A stretch of DNA of 64,000 bases from Marinomonas mediterranea MMB-1 (GTDB lineage: Bacteria; Pseudomonadota; Gammaproteobacteria; Pseudomonadales; Marinomonadaceae): positions 3,720,001 to 3,784,000 of the forward strand of contig NC_015276.1 of the NCBI RefSeq assembly GCF_000192865.1, given 5' to 3'. This document shows, one piece after another, positions 43,579-53,362 of this stretch. The notes under the pieces are model-generated. The model did not search any database. It was not told the origin of the DNA and was given only the letters and a program-made list of their open reading frames with translations. The position numbers and the translations under genes were made by a program. Within the stretch, counting starts at the first letter, position 1. Each line of letters starts with the position of its first letter.

Positions 43579-45507
43579 ATGACCGTTCTTTTAATGACTC
43601 CCCCAATGACTCAGTTGAATACGCCCTATCCAGCAACGGCCTATTTAACCGGGTTCTTGCGATCTCGTAATTACGATGCGATACAACGAGATCCCGCCAT
43701 TGAGTTGTTTTTAGAAATGATGACATCCGACGGCTTGGATATCATCCGCCAACATGTGGAAGACAATTTTGAGCAATTCAATGACGATGAGCTACCCGAC
43801 GTTATTTATGCCTTCTTGTCGGAGTTCGATCGATATTCATTGTGCGTTGAACCTGTTATTCGCTTCTTACAGGGTAAAGACCCCAGTTTAGCCTTGCGTA
43901 TCGTATCGCGCCGCTTTTTACCGGAAGGCCCGGCTTTCGATGCCATTGAACAAATGACCGCTATTTCTGGTGACGTTCTGCAAAACGCTTTCGGCGATCT
44001 AGGCGTACAAGATAAAGCCAAATATCTTGCAACACTCTTTATCAATGATTTATCAGCGGTCATTACGCAGGGCGTCGATCCTCATTTTGAAGTCAGCCGT
44101 TATGGCGAACGTTTAGCTGCAGCAAACCCAAGCTTCGACGACCTGTACGACATATTGATGGGGGAACCAAGTTTTAGCTCTGAAATTCTAGAACAGCTTG
44201 TCGAACTCTATCTAGAAGAAACACAGCCGAGCGTGGTCGCGCTGACTGTACCCTTTCCGGGCAATATGCTGGGCGCATTGCGCATTGCGCAAACGTGCAA
44301 AGCAATCAACCCCGATATTGCCATTGTGATGGGCGGTGGTTTTGTTAATACGGAATTACGTGCACTAAAAGACCCACGCGTCTTCGAATTTGTCGATTTT
44401 ATTTGTGTTGACGATGGCGAGCGACCGTTTATGACGTTACTTGAATACCTTGACGGTCAACGAGAGGTAGACGAGTTAGTACGTACTTACTGTCTCGCTG
44501 AAGACGAAAATGGCGAGCTTTTTGTCCATTTCAATGACAACAAAGCACTGCATGATATACCGCAAACCGATGTCGCTGCCCCGGTGTACGATGGTTTACC
44601 GCTCAATGACTATTTGTCACTTTGCGAAATGCTCAACCCGATGCACCGAATTTGGAGCGATGGACGCTGGAACAAGCTAACCATTGCTCATGGGTGTTAT
44701 TGGCGCAAATGCAGCTTCTGCGATGTCAGCCTAGATTACATCGATCGCTACGACGCAGCTGGTGCCGACATTTTGGTCGACCGTATAGAACAGCTCATAG
44801 AAGAAACAGGACAAACAGGCTTTCATTTCGTCGATGAAGCCGCCCCGCCAAAAGCCTTGTTTGCATTGGCTAACCGCTTAATCGAACGCGGAGTGGTCAT
44901 CAGCTGGTGGGGGAACATCCGCTTCGAGAAAACCTTCACACCTGAACGCTGCCAACTTCTGGCCGATTCGGGCTGTATTGCGGTAAGCGGCGGTCTCGAA
45001 GTGGCTTCTGACCGCTTACTTAAGTTAATGAAAAAAGGCGTCAGCGTAGAGCAAGTGGCACGTGTCACTAAGGGATTCAGCGATGCCGGTATCTTAGTGC
45101 ATGCCTATCTCATGTATGGCTTCCCAACTCAAACCGAGCAAGAGACCATCGACTCGCTGGAAATGGTACGTCAAATGATGTCGAGTGGCTGTTTTCAATC
45201 CGCTTATTGGCACCGCTTCGCGGCAACGATTCACAGCCCTATCGGGATTAATCCAGATGACTACGGCATCACTCTGGCTGATCGCCCTGAAACGCGCTTC
45301 GCTGAGAATGACGTCGATTTCTTTGACCCAATCGATACTGACCACGATATGCTCGGCAGAGGACTTAGAAAATCACTCTACAACTACATGCATGGCATTG
45401 GTTTTGATCAGCCGATGAATTTCTGGTTTGACCAACCCGTAAGTAAAACATCGGTGAAAAAATCACTGATTGAAAACGCGATAAACAATGTCATCGTGAG
45501 TAGCTAA
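43579..45507 (+). CDS. B12-binding-domain radical SAM protein
   Basis: 642 aa. The N-terminus (MTVLLMTPPMTQLNTPYPATAYLTGFLRSR, here split) and residues about 215-300 (VVALTVPFPGNMLGALRIAQ, IAIVMGGGFVNTEL) form a cobalamin-binding-like Rossmann region. A long helical insertion of about 170 residues sits between them. The radical SAM cluster is Cys373, Cys378, Cys381 in GCYWRKCSFCD, spaced CX4CX2C rather than CX3CX2C. GGLEVASDRLLKLMKKGVS is typical of the SAM-binding GxE region. The product is unknown. AAGGCAGG precedes ATG 43579. It is a single gene. Confidence 0.85.
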   Translation: MTVLLMTPPMTQLNTPYPATAYLTGFLRSRNYDAIQRDPAIELFLEMMTSDGLDIIRQHVEDNFEQFNDDELPDVIYAFLSEFDRYSLCVEPVIRFLQGKDPSLALRIVSRRFLPEGPAFDAIEQMTAISGDVLQNAFGDLGVQDKAKYLATLFINDLSAVITQGVDPHFEVSRYGERLAAANPSFDDLYDILMGEPSFSSEILEQLVELYLEETQPSVVALTVPFPGNMLGALRIAQTCKAINPDIAIVMGGGFVNTELRALKDPRVFEFVDFICVDDGERPFMTLLEYLDGQREVDELVRTYCLAEDENGELFVHFNDNKALHDIPQTDVAAPVYDGLPLNDYLSLCEMLNPMHRIWSDGRWNKLTIAHGCYWRKCSFCDVSLDYIDRYDAAGADILVDRIEQLIEETGQTGFHFVDEAAPPKALFALANRLIERGVVISWWGNIRFEKTFTPERCQLLADSGCIAVSGGLEVASDRLLKLMKKGVSVEQVARVTKGFSDAGILVHAYLMYGFPTQTEQETIDSLEMVRQMMSSGCFQSAYWHRFAATIHSPIGINPDDYGITLADRPETRFAENDVDFFDPIDTDHDMLGRGLRKSLYNYMHGIGFDQPMNFWFDQPVSKTSVKKSLIENAINNVIVSS

Positions 45508-45565
45508 TCAGGCAATAGAAGTAGAAACAGCGCATCACCTTGGCTTATCGACTTCTATTCCTGAT
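45507..45565. terminator. long stem-loop between convergent genes
   Basis: ATCAGG-C-AATAGAAGT pairs with ACTTCTATT-CCTGAT: 15 pairs with one bulged base and a 28-nt loop, between the radical SAM gene and the third chemoreceptor. Confidence 0.65.
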
Positions 45566-45592
45566 GCTATTTATATTTTTCCGATCTAAACG

Positions 45593-47695
45593 CTACACCT
45601 TCAACTTAGATAGGATTAAATTGAGCTGGTTAACCGCTTCAACATTATCGGTATGGCTTGATGATAGACCAGAGACGACCTCTCTCAATGATTGAGCAGC
45701 ATCGCTGATTACCACAAGGTTTTTGTTTATCTCTTCTGCTACATTCGACTGCTCTGTCGCCGCTGACGCGACTTGAGAGGAGTTTTGGGAGATCATGGTA
45801 ACGCGATCGTTAACAAACCCGAGCTTTTCTGCACTCTCATTAGCAGCTTCAACTGTAGCACTAACGTTTGTCCGACTCTGATCTAGCAAACTAACGGCAG
45901 AGCGCACATCGTCTTGCAGCGCTTTAATTAGCTCATCAACTTCTTCTGTTGAACCTTGCGTCCGTGCAGCCAAACTTCGAACCTCATCGGCCACTACCGC
46001 AAAACCGCGCCCTTGTTCACCCGCACGAGCCGCTTCAATCGCTGCATTTAATGCAAGTAGATTAGTTTGTTCAGCAATGCCTCTAATCGTATCCAAAATT
46101 CCGTATATAGCGTCACTTCGCTCTGAGACTCTTGCCACTTGAACATTTGCACGATCAAGTTCCGACGCTAGCATTCCGACCTGAGAACAGTTCTGCTGAA
46201 CCAAAGCAAATGACGCGCTTAAATAGCCGCTCATTTCATTTGTTGCTTGACCATTGTCTTGCGCCAGATTCGCAACCTCAAAGGCGGAACTAGACATCTC
46301 AGTAACAGCGGTAACAACTGACTGAATTTGATCAGTTTGAGAAGAAATAGACTGATCAACTTGAGCAGTGATACCAACAAAATGTTCATTTGATGACGCC
46401 ACGACACTACGCTGTGCGTTTAGTCGTTTCACCATATCTTGAAGCTTTTCAACGAAAAGATTAAAACCTTGTGCAAGCTGTATTAGTTCAAGGTGCTTTT
46501 GCGGCCCTAGACGCTGCGTCAGATCCCCTTCTTCAGAGGCGAGCGCTTTCATTCGGGCCGCAATGCCACTTAATGGTGAGGTAACAGAACGCACGATGCC
46601 GTAAATAATAACCAATCCAACTAGGATTAAGCTCAAGCCTAGTCCTAAAAGTAACATGACGGACTGATTGGTTTTTTGTTCCAAAGTTGTGTTTAATTCT
46701 ATCGATGGCGCTAATAAAACATCGGTCGGTACTGAGAGATAAACCGTCCAATTTTGAGCTGCATTACCGATGTCAAAATGGCTAGTAAAACGCCATTCGT
46801 CTGAGCCTTTTACCAATCCATCTTGCTTTAGGTCATCCGTATTCAAATCGGTTACGTTAATATTCGAACCCAACGACGATGAAAAGACACTGGACGCAAC
46901 AATAACGCCACGCTGACTCACAATCGTTATACCGCCCTGTCCGCTAAATAAATCTTTTGCCAGCGTCTGTACCTGTACCTGTATCTCCGGTAAATTGACA
47001 TCAGCCCCAACTAAACCAACAAACGCACCATCGACTAAAACCGGTTCAGTGTAACTCGTCATTAAAACGCTGTTACCTTCAGAGATTTCATAGAGGTAAG
47101 GATCCAGCAAACATGGCTCAGCGGTGTCATATGAACATAGATACCACTCCGATTCACGTACGCCATTGTCATCTAAACTGCTCACATACTTTTTAGATGA
47201 GTCCGACTCATAGGGAACAAACTGTCCATCCTCTAGCACCCAATACACATCCAACGTGCCAACATCTGAGGTAAATAAGGTACTTTTTGGATAACGGCGG
47301 TCCAACCCATCGTAACCATCTTCTTCAAATTGGGCGTACAATGCACTCATGGTTGGTGTACTTTTTAGTAAGCCTTGTGCCATATCGTGTACTCGCTCAC
47401 GCAAATACGGCTCTCCACCATTACCTTTCGCGGTTTGTGATAACAAGGCTGCAAAGTTAATGGTCGTCGACGCGGTAGACTCCAAAAAAACACGTACTTT
47501 AGTTTTTACCTGATCAGCGGTTGAGCGTAATAATGTTTCTGCTTGCCCGCGCTGCAATTCATTCAGCTCACTAGATGCAAACTCATTCATCGCACGTATC
47601 GATTGAGTCGACACGACAATTAATATCCCCACTAAACACGCTGCAAAACAGCCAGACAAAAACACAAGTTTAACCCTGATACTTAGACTCGACAT
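45593..47695 (-). CDS. methyl-accepting chemotaxis protein, Cache sensor
   Basis: 700 aa. TM1 at about 8-28, then a roughly 310-residue periplasmic double-Cache domain (YWVLEDGQFVPYESDSSKKY, EPVLVDGAFVGLVGADVNL, WTVYLSVPTDVLLAP). It contains a Cys pair, CSYDTAEPC, that could form a disulphide. TM2 is near 348-370, followed by HAMP and the signalling domain with IAEQTNLLALNAAIEAARAG. The ligand is unknown. GGAG precedes ATG 47695. It is a single gene. Confidence 0.93.
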   Translation of the reverse strand: MSSLSIRVKLVFLSGCFAACLVGILIVVSTQSIRAMNEFASSELNELQRGQAETLLRSTADQVKTKVRVFLESTASTTINFAALLSQTAKGNGGEPYLRERVHDMAQGLLKSTPTMSALYAQFEEDGYDGLDRRYPKSTLFTSDVGTLDVYWVLEDGQFVPYESDSSKKYVSSLDDNGVRESEWYLCSYDTAEPCLLDPYLYEISEGNSVLMTSYTEPVLVDGAFVGLVGADVNLPEIQVQVQTLAKDLFSGQGGITIVSQRGVIVASSVFSSSLGSNINVTDLNTDDLKQDGLVKGSDEWRFTSHFDIGNAAQNWTVYLSVPTDVLLAPSIELNTTLEQKTNQSVMLLLGLGLSLILVGLVIIYGIVRSVTSPLSGIAARMKALASEEGDLTQRLGPQKHLELIQLAQGFNLFVEKLQDMVKRLNAQRSVVASSNEHFVGITAQVDQSISSQTDQIQSVVTAVTEMSSSAFEVANLAQDNGQATNEMSGYLSASFALVQQNCSQVGMLASELDRANVQVARVSERSDAIYGILDTIRGIAEQTNLLALNAAIEAARAGEQGRGFAVVADEVRSLAARTQGSTEEVDELIKALQDDVRSAVSLLDQSRTNVSATVEAANESAEKLGFVNDRVTMISQNSSQVASAATEQSNVAEEINKNLVVISDAAQSLREVVSGLSSSHTDNVEAVNQLNLILSKLKV

Positions 47696-47837
47696 GAAAG
47701 CTCCTTGAGCGGTTCATACAATACAATTAACTTTTTAGGAGAGTAGGGAAGTACGGAGGACAAGGATATACACCAAAAGAGGTATGACCTATTTTTATAG
47801 CGTGCTGTGTCTTTTTAAAATAACTGGAGGAATTACG

Positions 47838-48179
47838 TTAATGAAGCCTTTCAGCCCAATTTCCTTCATGCGAATGATGACAATGTTCTTCTGTATCGTA
47901 TGAGATGTGGTTTTGAATATTTTTAATTTTAATGTCGAGACTTTTAAGCTCTGTATGAATACGTAACGCGAGTGAATGATTTAATGTCGAATGCAGGTAG
48001 GCCTCAAGGTTTTCATTTGTATCAAATACGCACGTCACTTTTAATGTTTGAGGAAAACGCGCGTAATCAACGGTATGCGTCAGCCACTCAAAGCCTTGAA
48101 TATCTTTTAACGCGGTTTCACAAACATCCGTTAGAACAAGACGAATTTGATTATCCATTTTTTTATCAGACTTACGCAT
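47838..48179 (-). CDS. conserved hypothetical protein
   Basis: 113 aa. It begins RKSDKKMDNQIRLVLTDVCETALKDIQGFEWLTHTVDY, a pattern I associate with a conserved gammaproteobacterial family sometimes mislabelled Fis-like regulator. The C-terminus is HCHHSHEGNWAERLH, a His/Cys cluster that could bind metal. There is no helix-turn-helix I can defend. AGAAGG lies 8 bases before ATG 48179. It is downstream of the cupin gene on the same strand. Confidence 0.65.
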   Translation of the reverse strand: MRKSDKKMDNQIRLVLTDVCETALKDIQGFEWLTHTVDYARFPQTLKVTCVFDTNENLEAYLHSTLNHSLALRIHTELKSLDIKIKNIQNHISYDTEEHCHHSHEGNWAERLH

Positions 48180-48235
48180 TCATGTAACCTTCTTTTAGGT
48201 TTAGATATTATTTAAGTTTAGATATTAAGAGTGGA

Positions 48236-48550
48236 TTAGGAATAAAAAATGGCGAGCCAAATTGTGACTTCGTCAGGGGAAGTGCTCAACACTTTATGCT
48301 TAGTGCCTGCTTCGATATTAATGAAATCGCCCTCTGATAAAGTGCAGATACGCCCCGCTTCAAACTCAATAACACCTTGCCCTTTTAACACGAGAACCCA
48401 CTCATGTTCAGACTGATCATACCAACCAACATCAGGAGAGCTGTGGCCATCAGACACTATACGTTCAATACGAATATTGCCTGTTGAAAGAATGTCCTCA
48501 AATATTTCGTCAGGAATACTCTTTGGAATATCTGAAAATACATTATTCAT
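48236..48550 (-). CDS. cupin-domain protein
   Basis: 104 aa, essentially a single cupin beta barrel. Motif 1 lies in WYDQSEHEWVLVLKGQGVIEF (His-Glu and downstream Gly) and motif 2 in EGDFINIEAGTKHKV (His). The metal is coordinated by a His/Glu/His set. It probably binds or modifies a small molecule; the substrate is unknown. GAGG precedes ATG 48550. It lies between rep and the 113-aa gene on the same strand and may belong to a transcript begun at rep. Confidence 0.8.
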   Translation of the reverse strand: MNNVFSDIPKSIPDEIFEDILSTGNIRIERIVSDGHSSPDVGWYDQSEHEWVLVLKGQGVIEFEAGRICTLSEGDFINIEAGTKHKVLSTSPDEVTIWLAIFYS

Positions 48551-48584
48551 ACGGTCCTCGCTGAAGCATAAACTAATTGGCTCA

Positions 48585-50633
48585 CTACTTATTCAACATG
48601 GCTTTAAGAGCAGAAAGCGAGGCTTTACCCTGCTCTTTCTTTTGCTGCTCAGATTCATCGCCACGACCTTCCCACACAAGATCTTCTGGTGGAAGTTCAT
48701 CTAAGAAACGACTGGGTAGACAATCCATTTCTTCGCCAAACTGGCGGCGCTTTGAGGCCATTGTAATGCACAAAGTACGCTTGGCTCGCGTAATGCCGAC
48801 ATAAGCAAGGCGGCGCTCTTCTTCGATGTCGTCATTTTCTATACTGTTTCTATGAGGAAGTAACTCTTCTTCACAACCAATCAGAAAAACGTGTGGGTAT
48901 TCAAGACCTTTTGAGGCATGAAGCGTCAGCAGTTGCACTTTATCTTCATCCTCTTCCTCTTCCTGTCGTTCCAACATGTCGATCAAAAGCAGTTTAGCAA
49001 TCGCTTGATCTAGCCCTGCATCCGCGTCTTCTTCCCAAGCAGATTCCATCATGCGCTGGATGGATTCAATCAGAAAACGTACATTTTCAATACGACGTTC
49101 AGCCGCTTTGGGCGAGCTTGCTTGCTCTTGCAGCCAACCATAGTAGTCAATGTCGTAGATCATTTGCTCGATGACCGGAATGGGTGAGCCTTTTTCCAAG
49201 CTTTTCCGCAAGGTGTCCATCCAACGAGTAAACTCTTGAATGCTTTTTAGCGGTTTACCAGAGACGCTCTCTTCCAACGCCTTATCGCCCGCGGCGGCAA
49301 GTAAACTGACTTTTAAATCATTTGCTAAAAGTCCAACCTTCTCTAGCGTTGCAGGGCCAATGTCGCGTCTGGGAAGGTTAATCACCCGCAAGAATGCATT
49401 ATCATCTTCTGGGTTCACTAATAGCCTTAGATACCCCATCAAATCCTTTATTTCAGCTCGCGAGAAAAATGAGGTTCCGCCGTTCATTTTATAAGGGATT
49501 CGATAAGCCTGTAGCTTTATCTCTAAGAGACGAGCTTGATGATTGCCGCGATAAAGCACCGCAAAATCTTTATAGGGAATTTCATTACGAAGGTGTCGTG
49601 ATTGGATTTCAGCAGCAACACGCTCACATTCAGCGTCTTCGTTGCGAGTCACCATCACACGAATAGGATCGCCAATACCTAAATCGCTCCATAACGATTT
49701 ATCGTAGACATGCGGGTTGTTTGCGATCAATGTGTTCGCTGATTTTAATATCGTTTTTGTTGAGCGATAGTTTTGTTCAAGCTTAACCAGTTTTAAATTT
49801 GGGTAATCAACAGAAAGTTGTTCGAGGTTCTCTGGACGAGCACCGCGCCAAGCATAGATAGACTGGTCGTCATCTCCAACTAACGTAAAACAACGACGAA
49901 AACCCGCCAACAAGCGAATCAACTCGTACTGACTGGTATTGGTGTCCTGACACTCATCTACTAATAAATAACGTACTTTTTTCTGCCATTTATCACGTAA
50001 TGCATCATCGGATATGAGCAGACTAACAGGCAGTAAAATCAGATCATCGAAATCAACCGCATTATAGGCACGCAGATACCTCTGATATTGCGTATACACT
50101 TGAGCGGCGAGCAACAGTTCTTCGGTATCGGCATTGACCATGGCTTGCTGTGGCGGAATGAGATCATTCTTCCAATTGGATATTGTGTGCTGACAAAATC
50201 CAACGGAATCCGTTTGACCGTTAAATTCTTTATCCAATATTTCTTTTATCAGTGCTTGACCGTCTTGAGAGTCAAACAGTGTAAAGCCTTCTTTTAAGCC
50301 CGCTTTGCGGTATTCGCGCCGTAAGATATTGAGGCCTAATGTATGGAAAGTCGAAATACTCAAGCCACGACTTTCTTGCTTCGAGAGCATGCTTACAACA
50401 CGCTCTTTCATTTCACGTGCGGCTTTATTGGTAAAAGTAACCGCAACAATACTCGACGCTTTGAAGCCACATGTTTGAATCAGATAGGCTATTTTGGTTG
50501 TGATTACACTGGTTTTTCCTGACCCAGCCCCAGCGAGCACCAGAAGTGGCCCATCTATTTGTTTGACGGCTTCGAGCTGGCGATTGTTAAGACTCTTTAA
50601 TCGCTGTGCAATTGAAGGTACGGGTTGGCTCAT
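48585..50633 (-). CDS. rep: ATP-dependent DNA helicase Rep
   Basis: 682 aa UvrD/Rep family superfamily 1 helicase, moving 3' to 5' and helping replication forks past bound proteins. Walker A AGAGSGKT at 34-41, motif Ia AVTFTNKAAREMKERV, motif II LLVDECQDTN, motif III LVGDDDQSIYAWRGARP, motif IV LEQNYRSTKTIL, and motifs V/VI LLTLHASKGLEYPHVFLIG and ERRLAYVGITRAKRTL. ATG 50633 fits the family N-terminus; the frame is open 20 codons upstream without support. Length is close to E. coli Rep (673 aa). Confidence 0.95.
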   Translation of the reverse strand: MSQPVPSIAQRLKSLNNRQLEAVKQIDGPLLVLAGAGSGKTSVITTKIAYLIQTCGFKASSIVAVTFTNKAAREMKERVVSMLSKQESRGLSISTFHTLGLNILRREYRKAGLKEGFTLFDSQDGQALIKEILDKEFNGQTDSVGFCQHTISNWKNDLIPPQQAMVNADTEELLLAAQVYTQYQRYLRAYNAVDFDDLILLPVSLLISDDALRDKWQKKVRYLLVDECQDTNTSQYELIRLLAGFRRCFTLVGDDDQSIYAWRGARPENLEQLSVDYPNLKLVKLEQNYRSTKTILKSANTLIANNPHVYDKSLWSDLGIGDPIRVMVTRNEDAECERVAAEIQSRHLRNEIPYKDFAVLYRGNHQARLLEIKLQAYRIPYKMNGGTSFFSRAEIKDLMGYLRLLVNPEDDNAFLRVINLPRRDIGPATLEKVGLLANDLKVSLLAAAGDKALEESVSGKPLKSIQEFTRWMDTLRKSLEKGSPIPVIEQMIYDIDYYGWLQEQASSPKAAERRIENVRFLIESIQRMMESAWEEDADAGLDQAIAKLLLIDMLERQEEEEDEDKVQLLTLHASKGLEYPHVFLIGCEEELLPHRNSIENDDIEEERRLAYVGITRAKRTLCITMASKRRQFGEEMDCLPSRFLDELPPEDLVWEGRGDESEQQKKEQGKASLSALKAMLNK

Positions 50634-50725
50634 GAGGGACTCTGCGTGATAAAAGTATTCGAGTATTTTACCCGATCGCTCACCCAGAGGCACTCATTAG
50701 TATGGGCCGATTTCTAGAAGCTTAT

Positions 50726-51640
50726 TCAGACCTTTCCTAGATCTTCTTTCCTTCGACTCCAGTATCCCGCCAATAGTGAGCCAGAGATATTATGCCAGAT
50801 ACTAAACAGAGAACCTGGTAACGCAGCGATCGGAGTAAAGTATTTAATCGCCAATGCAGATGCTAACCCAGAGTTTTGAAGACCGACTTCGAAAGCAATG
50901 GTACGACACACTTTTTGGTCGAATCCCAATGTAAAAGTCACCCAATACCCAAGTATCAGACCTAAGCTATTATGAAGTATGACGGCTAACGCGACAGAGA
51001 AACCGATCGTTGAGAGCTTGTCTGCACTCAAGGCAACCACAATGGCAATAATGAACACGATGGTAAACATAGAAACATAAGGAAGCAGCCCCTCTACCCT
51101 ACGCACGAGTTGGTTGGCAAAGGTATTGACCAATACTCCGACAGCAACGGGCACTAGGACAATTTTTAACAAACTAATAAACATCGAATATGTTGGCACA
51201 TTGACGCTTTGACCGATAAAGGCCGACACTAACAATGGTGTGAGTACAACGCCTATGAGAGTAGAAATAGCGGTCATTGATACCGAAAGCGCCACGTCAC
51301 CTTTCGCCAAATAACACATTACATTAGAAGCCGTGCCGCCTGCGACACTGCCGACTAATAACATTCCTATGACAAGCTCAAGGCTGAAACCAAATATATT
51401 CGCAATGCCGTACGCCGATATCGGCATGACCAGAAATTGCAAGATCACTCCGACCACGACGGCTTTTCTGTTTGTTAGTACTTTTCTAAAATCATCTAGC
51501 TGTAACGTCAGCCCCATCGACAACATGATGACCATCAATAAAGGAACGATGTTTGATTTAAAAGAAACAAACAAATCTGGAAAAAGATAGGCGCAACACG
51601 ATAACAATACCGCCCAAAGAGGAAATAACTGAACAACCAT
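50726..51640 (-). CDS. bile acid:sodium symporter (BASS) family transporter
   Basis: 304 aa, about nine to ten hydrophobic segments. SMGLTLQLDDFRKVL and VGSVAGGTASNVMCYLAKGDVALS are hallmark BASS blocks, and FEVGLQNSGLASALA is the second sodium-site loop. Bacterial members take up organic acids such as pantoate or pyruvate; the substrate is unknown. GGAG lies upstream of ATG 51640, which is preferred over the TTG at 51655. It is a single gene between rep and comM. Confidence 0.88.
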   Translation of the reverse strand: MVVQLFPLWAVLLSCCAYLFPDLFVSFKSNIVPLLMVIMLSMGLTLQLDDFRKVLTNRKAVVVGVILQFLVMPISAYGIANIFGFSLELVIGMLLVGSVAGGTASNVMCYLAKGDVALSVSMTAISTLIGVVLTPLLVSAFIGQSVNVPTYSMFISLLKIVLVPVAVGVLVNTFANQLVRRVEGLLPYVSMFTIVFIIAIVVALSADKLSTIGFSVALAVILHNSLGLILGYWVTFTLGFDQKVCRTIAFEVGLQNSGLASALAIKYFTPIAALPGSLFSIWHNISGSLLAGYWSRRKEDLGKV

Positions 51641-51765
51641 ACCCACAATCTCCAATGTTGAAATGCCCCAAATCCTTATATAAGAGGCACGTGATATAAG
51701 TAAAAGCTATTTTTACTGGCTAAAGGTTTTTAGTCAACAATGTAACAGCTTCTTTACAATTGAAC

Positions 51766-53283
51766 CTACCCACCGATTGCTTTGGTTAATAACTTTTCCA
51801 TTTTGCGGTAGCCTAAGGATTCCATTAGATGCTTCCTAGCGACATCAACCCCTTCAAGATCGGCCAATGTCAGCGCTACTTTCAAGACTCGATGATAAGC
51901 TCTGGCAGAGAGTTTGAGCTTTTCTAATGCTTGTTGCATAAACACTTTATCGCCCTCATTCAGATTACAAATCAATTCGAGCTTTCGGCCAGATAGAAGT
52001 GCATTCTGGACACCCTGACGAGTTCGCTGTCTAGACACTGCCAGTTCGACACGCTGTCGGATTAACTTACTGGGTTCTCCTGATTCATTTTGATCCACCA
52101 GCAGGTTTGAAGGGAGAGGGGGAACTTCGACATGCAAATCAATTCGATCAAGAAAAGGAGCAGACAGCTTTTTAAGGTACTTTTGACTGGCTTGCGACTG
52201 ATAATAGTCTTGTTCACCTTTATAGGCTTCATTACTTGCATTCATCGCGGCCACAAGCTGAAACCTAGCCGGATAAGATACTTGTCCACGAGCGCGTGAA
52301 AGGTGAATCTCACCATTCTCCAACGGTTCACGTAATACTTCTAATACTTTACGATCAAATTCTGGCAATTCATCAAGAAATAATACCCCTCGATGCGCTA
52401 AAGAAGCTTCACCGGGTTTCGGAATTGATCCTCCACCAACCAGTGCTGCGGCCGAACTAGAGTGATGGGGAGAACGAAAAATTCGCTGCGACCAAAACCA
52501 ATCATGGCCCATTTTTCGCCCTGAAACAGATTGAACCGCTGCCACTTCAAGCGCTTCTTTCTCAATCATTTTAGGCATGATTCCGGGCAAACGCGACGCC
52601 AACATTGTTTTCCCCGTGCCTGGAGGCCCAACAAACAAGAGGTTGTGCCCTCCTGCAGCCGCGACTTCCAATGCTCGTCGCGCTTGATATTGGCCTTTTA
52701 CATCCGCCATATCAGGTAGTTGCCTAGAGACGTCTTCGCATGCATTACGACTAAGCTGGCAAACAGGTAACTTATTTTGCCCTAAGAGGTGGGAAGTCAC
52801 TTGCGTCAATACGTTCGCATGAAGCGCGTCGGATTCAACAAGACCCGCTTCTTGCTCATTGCCCGATGAGCAAATCAGTTGTCTACTCGCTTTGGCACAC
52901 GCCACCGCAGAAGGCAACAAGCCCGTTATCGCTCTTACGTCTCCAGCTAGAGATAACTCTCCAAGAAACTCGTACTGACGAAGTTGCAAATCACCAAGTT
53001 GGCCTGACGCAAGCAATATACTAATAGCAATCGCAAGATCATATCGTCCCCCTTCCTTTGGCAAATCGGCAGGTGCTAAGTTGATAGTTATACGTTGCGT
53101 TGGGAACTCGAAATGGCTGTTTTGAATCGCACTGCGTACTCTATCTTTCGCTTCCCGCACGGCGGCTTCTGGCAAACCAACAATATTTAACGCTGGTAAG
53201 CCATTGGATATATGGGTTTCTACGGTTACCAAAGGTGAGTCGACGCCAACACGGGCGCGACTATAAATAGTGGCTAAACTCAT
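51766..53283 (-). CDS. comM: YifB/ComM Mg-chelatase-like AAA+ ATPase
   Basis: 505 aa. The N-terminal ChlI-like domain starts SLATIYSRARVGVDSPLVTVE. The AAA+ core has Walker A GPPGTGKTM (219-227), GEASLAHRGVLFLDELPEF (Walker B) and a sensor region. A C-terminal domain has LSARAYHRVLKVALTLADLEG. ComM is a hexameric helicase that promotes branch migration during natural transformation. AAGGAG precedes ATG 53283. Its promoter overlaps the terminator of the fibrinogen-like gene. Confidence 0.94.
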   Translation of the reverse strand: MSLATIYSRARVGVDSPLVTVETHISNGLPALNIVGLPEAAVREAKDRVRSAIQNSHFEFPTQRITINLAPADLPKEGGRYDLAIAISILLASGQLGDLQLRQYEFLGELSLAGDVRAITGLLPSAVACAKASRQLICSSGNEQEAGLVESDALHANVLTQVTSHLLGQNKLPVCQLSRNACEDVSRQLPDMADVKGQYQARRALEVAAAGGHNLLFVGPPGTGKTMLASRLPGIMPKMIEKEALEVAAVQSVSGRKMGHDWFWSQRIFRSPHHSSSAAALVGGGSIPKPGEASLAHRGVLFLDELPEFDRKVLEVLREPLENGEIHLSRARGQVSYPARFQLVAAMNASNEAYKGEQDYYQSQASQKYLKKLSAPFLDRIDLHVEVPPLPSNLLVDQNESGEPSKLIRQRVELAVSRQRTRQGVQNALLSGRKLELICNLNEGDKVFMQQALEKLKLSARAYHRVLKVALTLADLEGVDVARKHLMESLGYRKMEKLLTKAIGG

Positions 53284-53310
53284 GATCACTCCTTGATCAT
53301 ATAAATAAAA

Positions 53311-53330
53311 AGCCCTCACAGTCTGAGGGT
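53311..53330 (-). terminator. terminator of the fibrinogen-like gene
   Basis: On the minus strand CCCTCA-GACTG-TGAGGG then CTTTTTATT, about 35 bases beyond the stop at 53363 and just before comM. Confidence 0.8.
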
Positions 53331-53362
53331 TTGTCCTTAATAACTAAATAATAAGCAATGGA

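Noticed and set aside
43242..45507. The 92-aa protein as a peptide substrate of the adjacent radical SAM enzyme
   Set aside because: A strong intrinsic terminator separates them, the small protein has a membrane helix and no core-peptide features.
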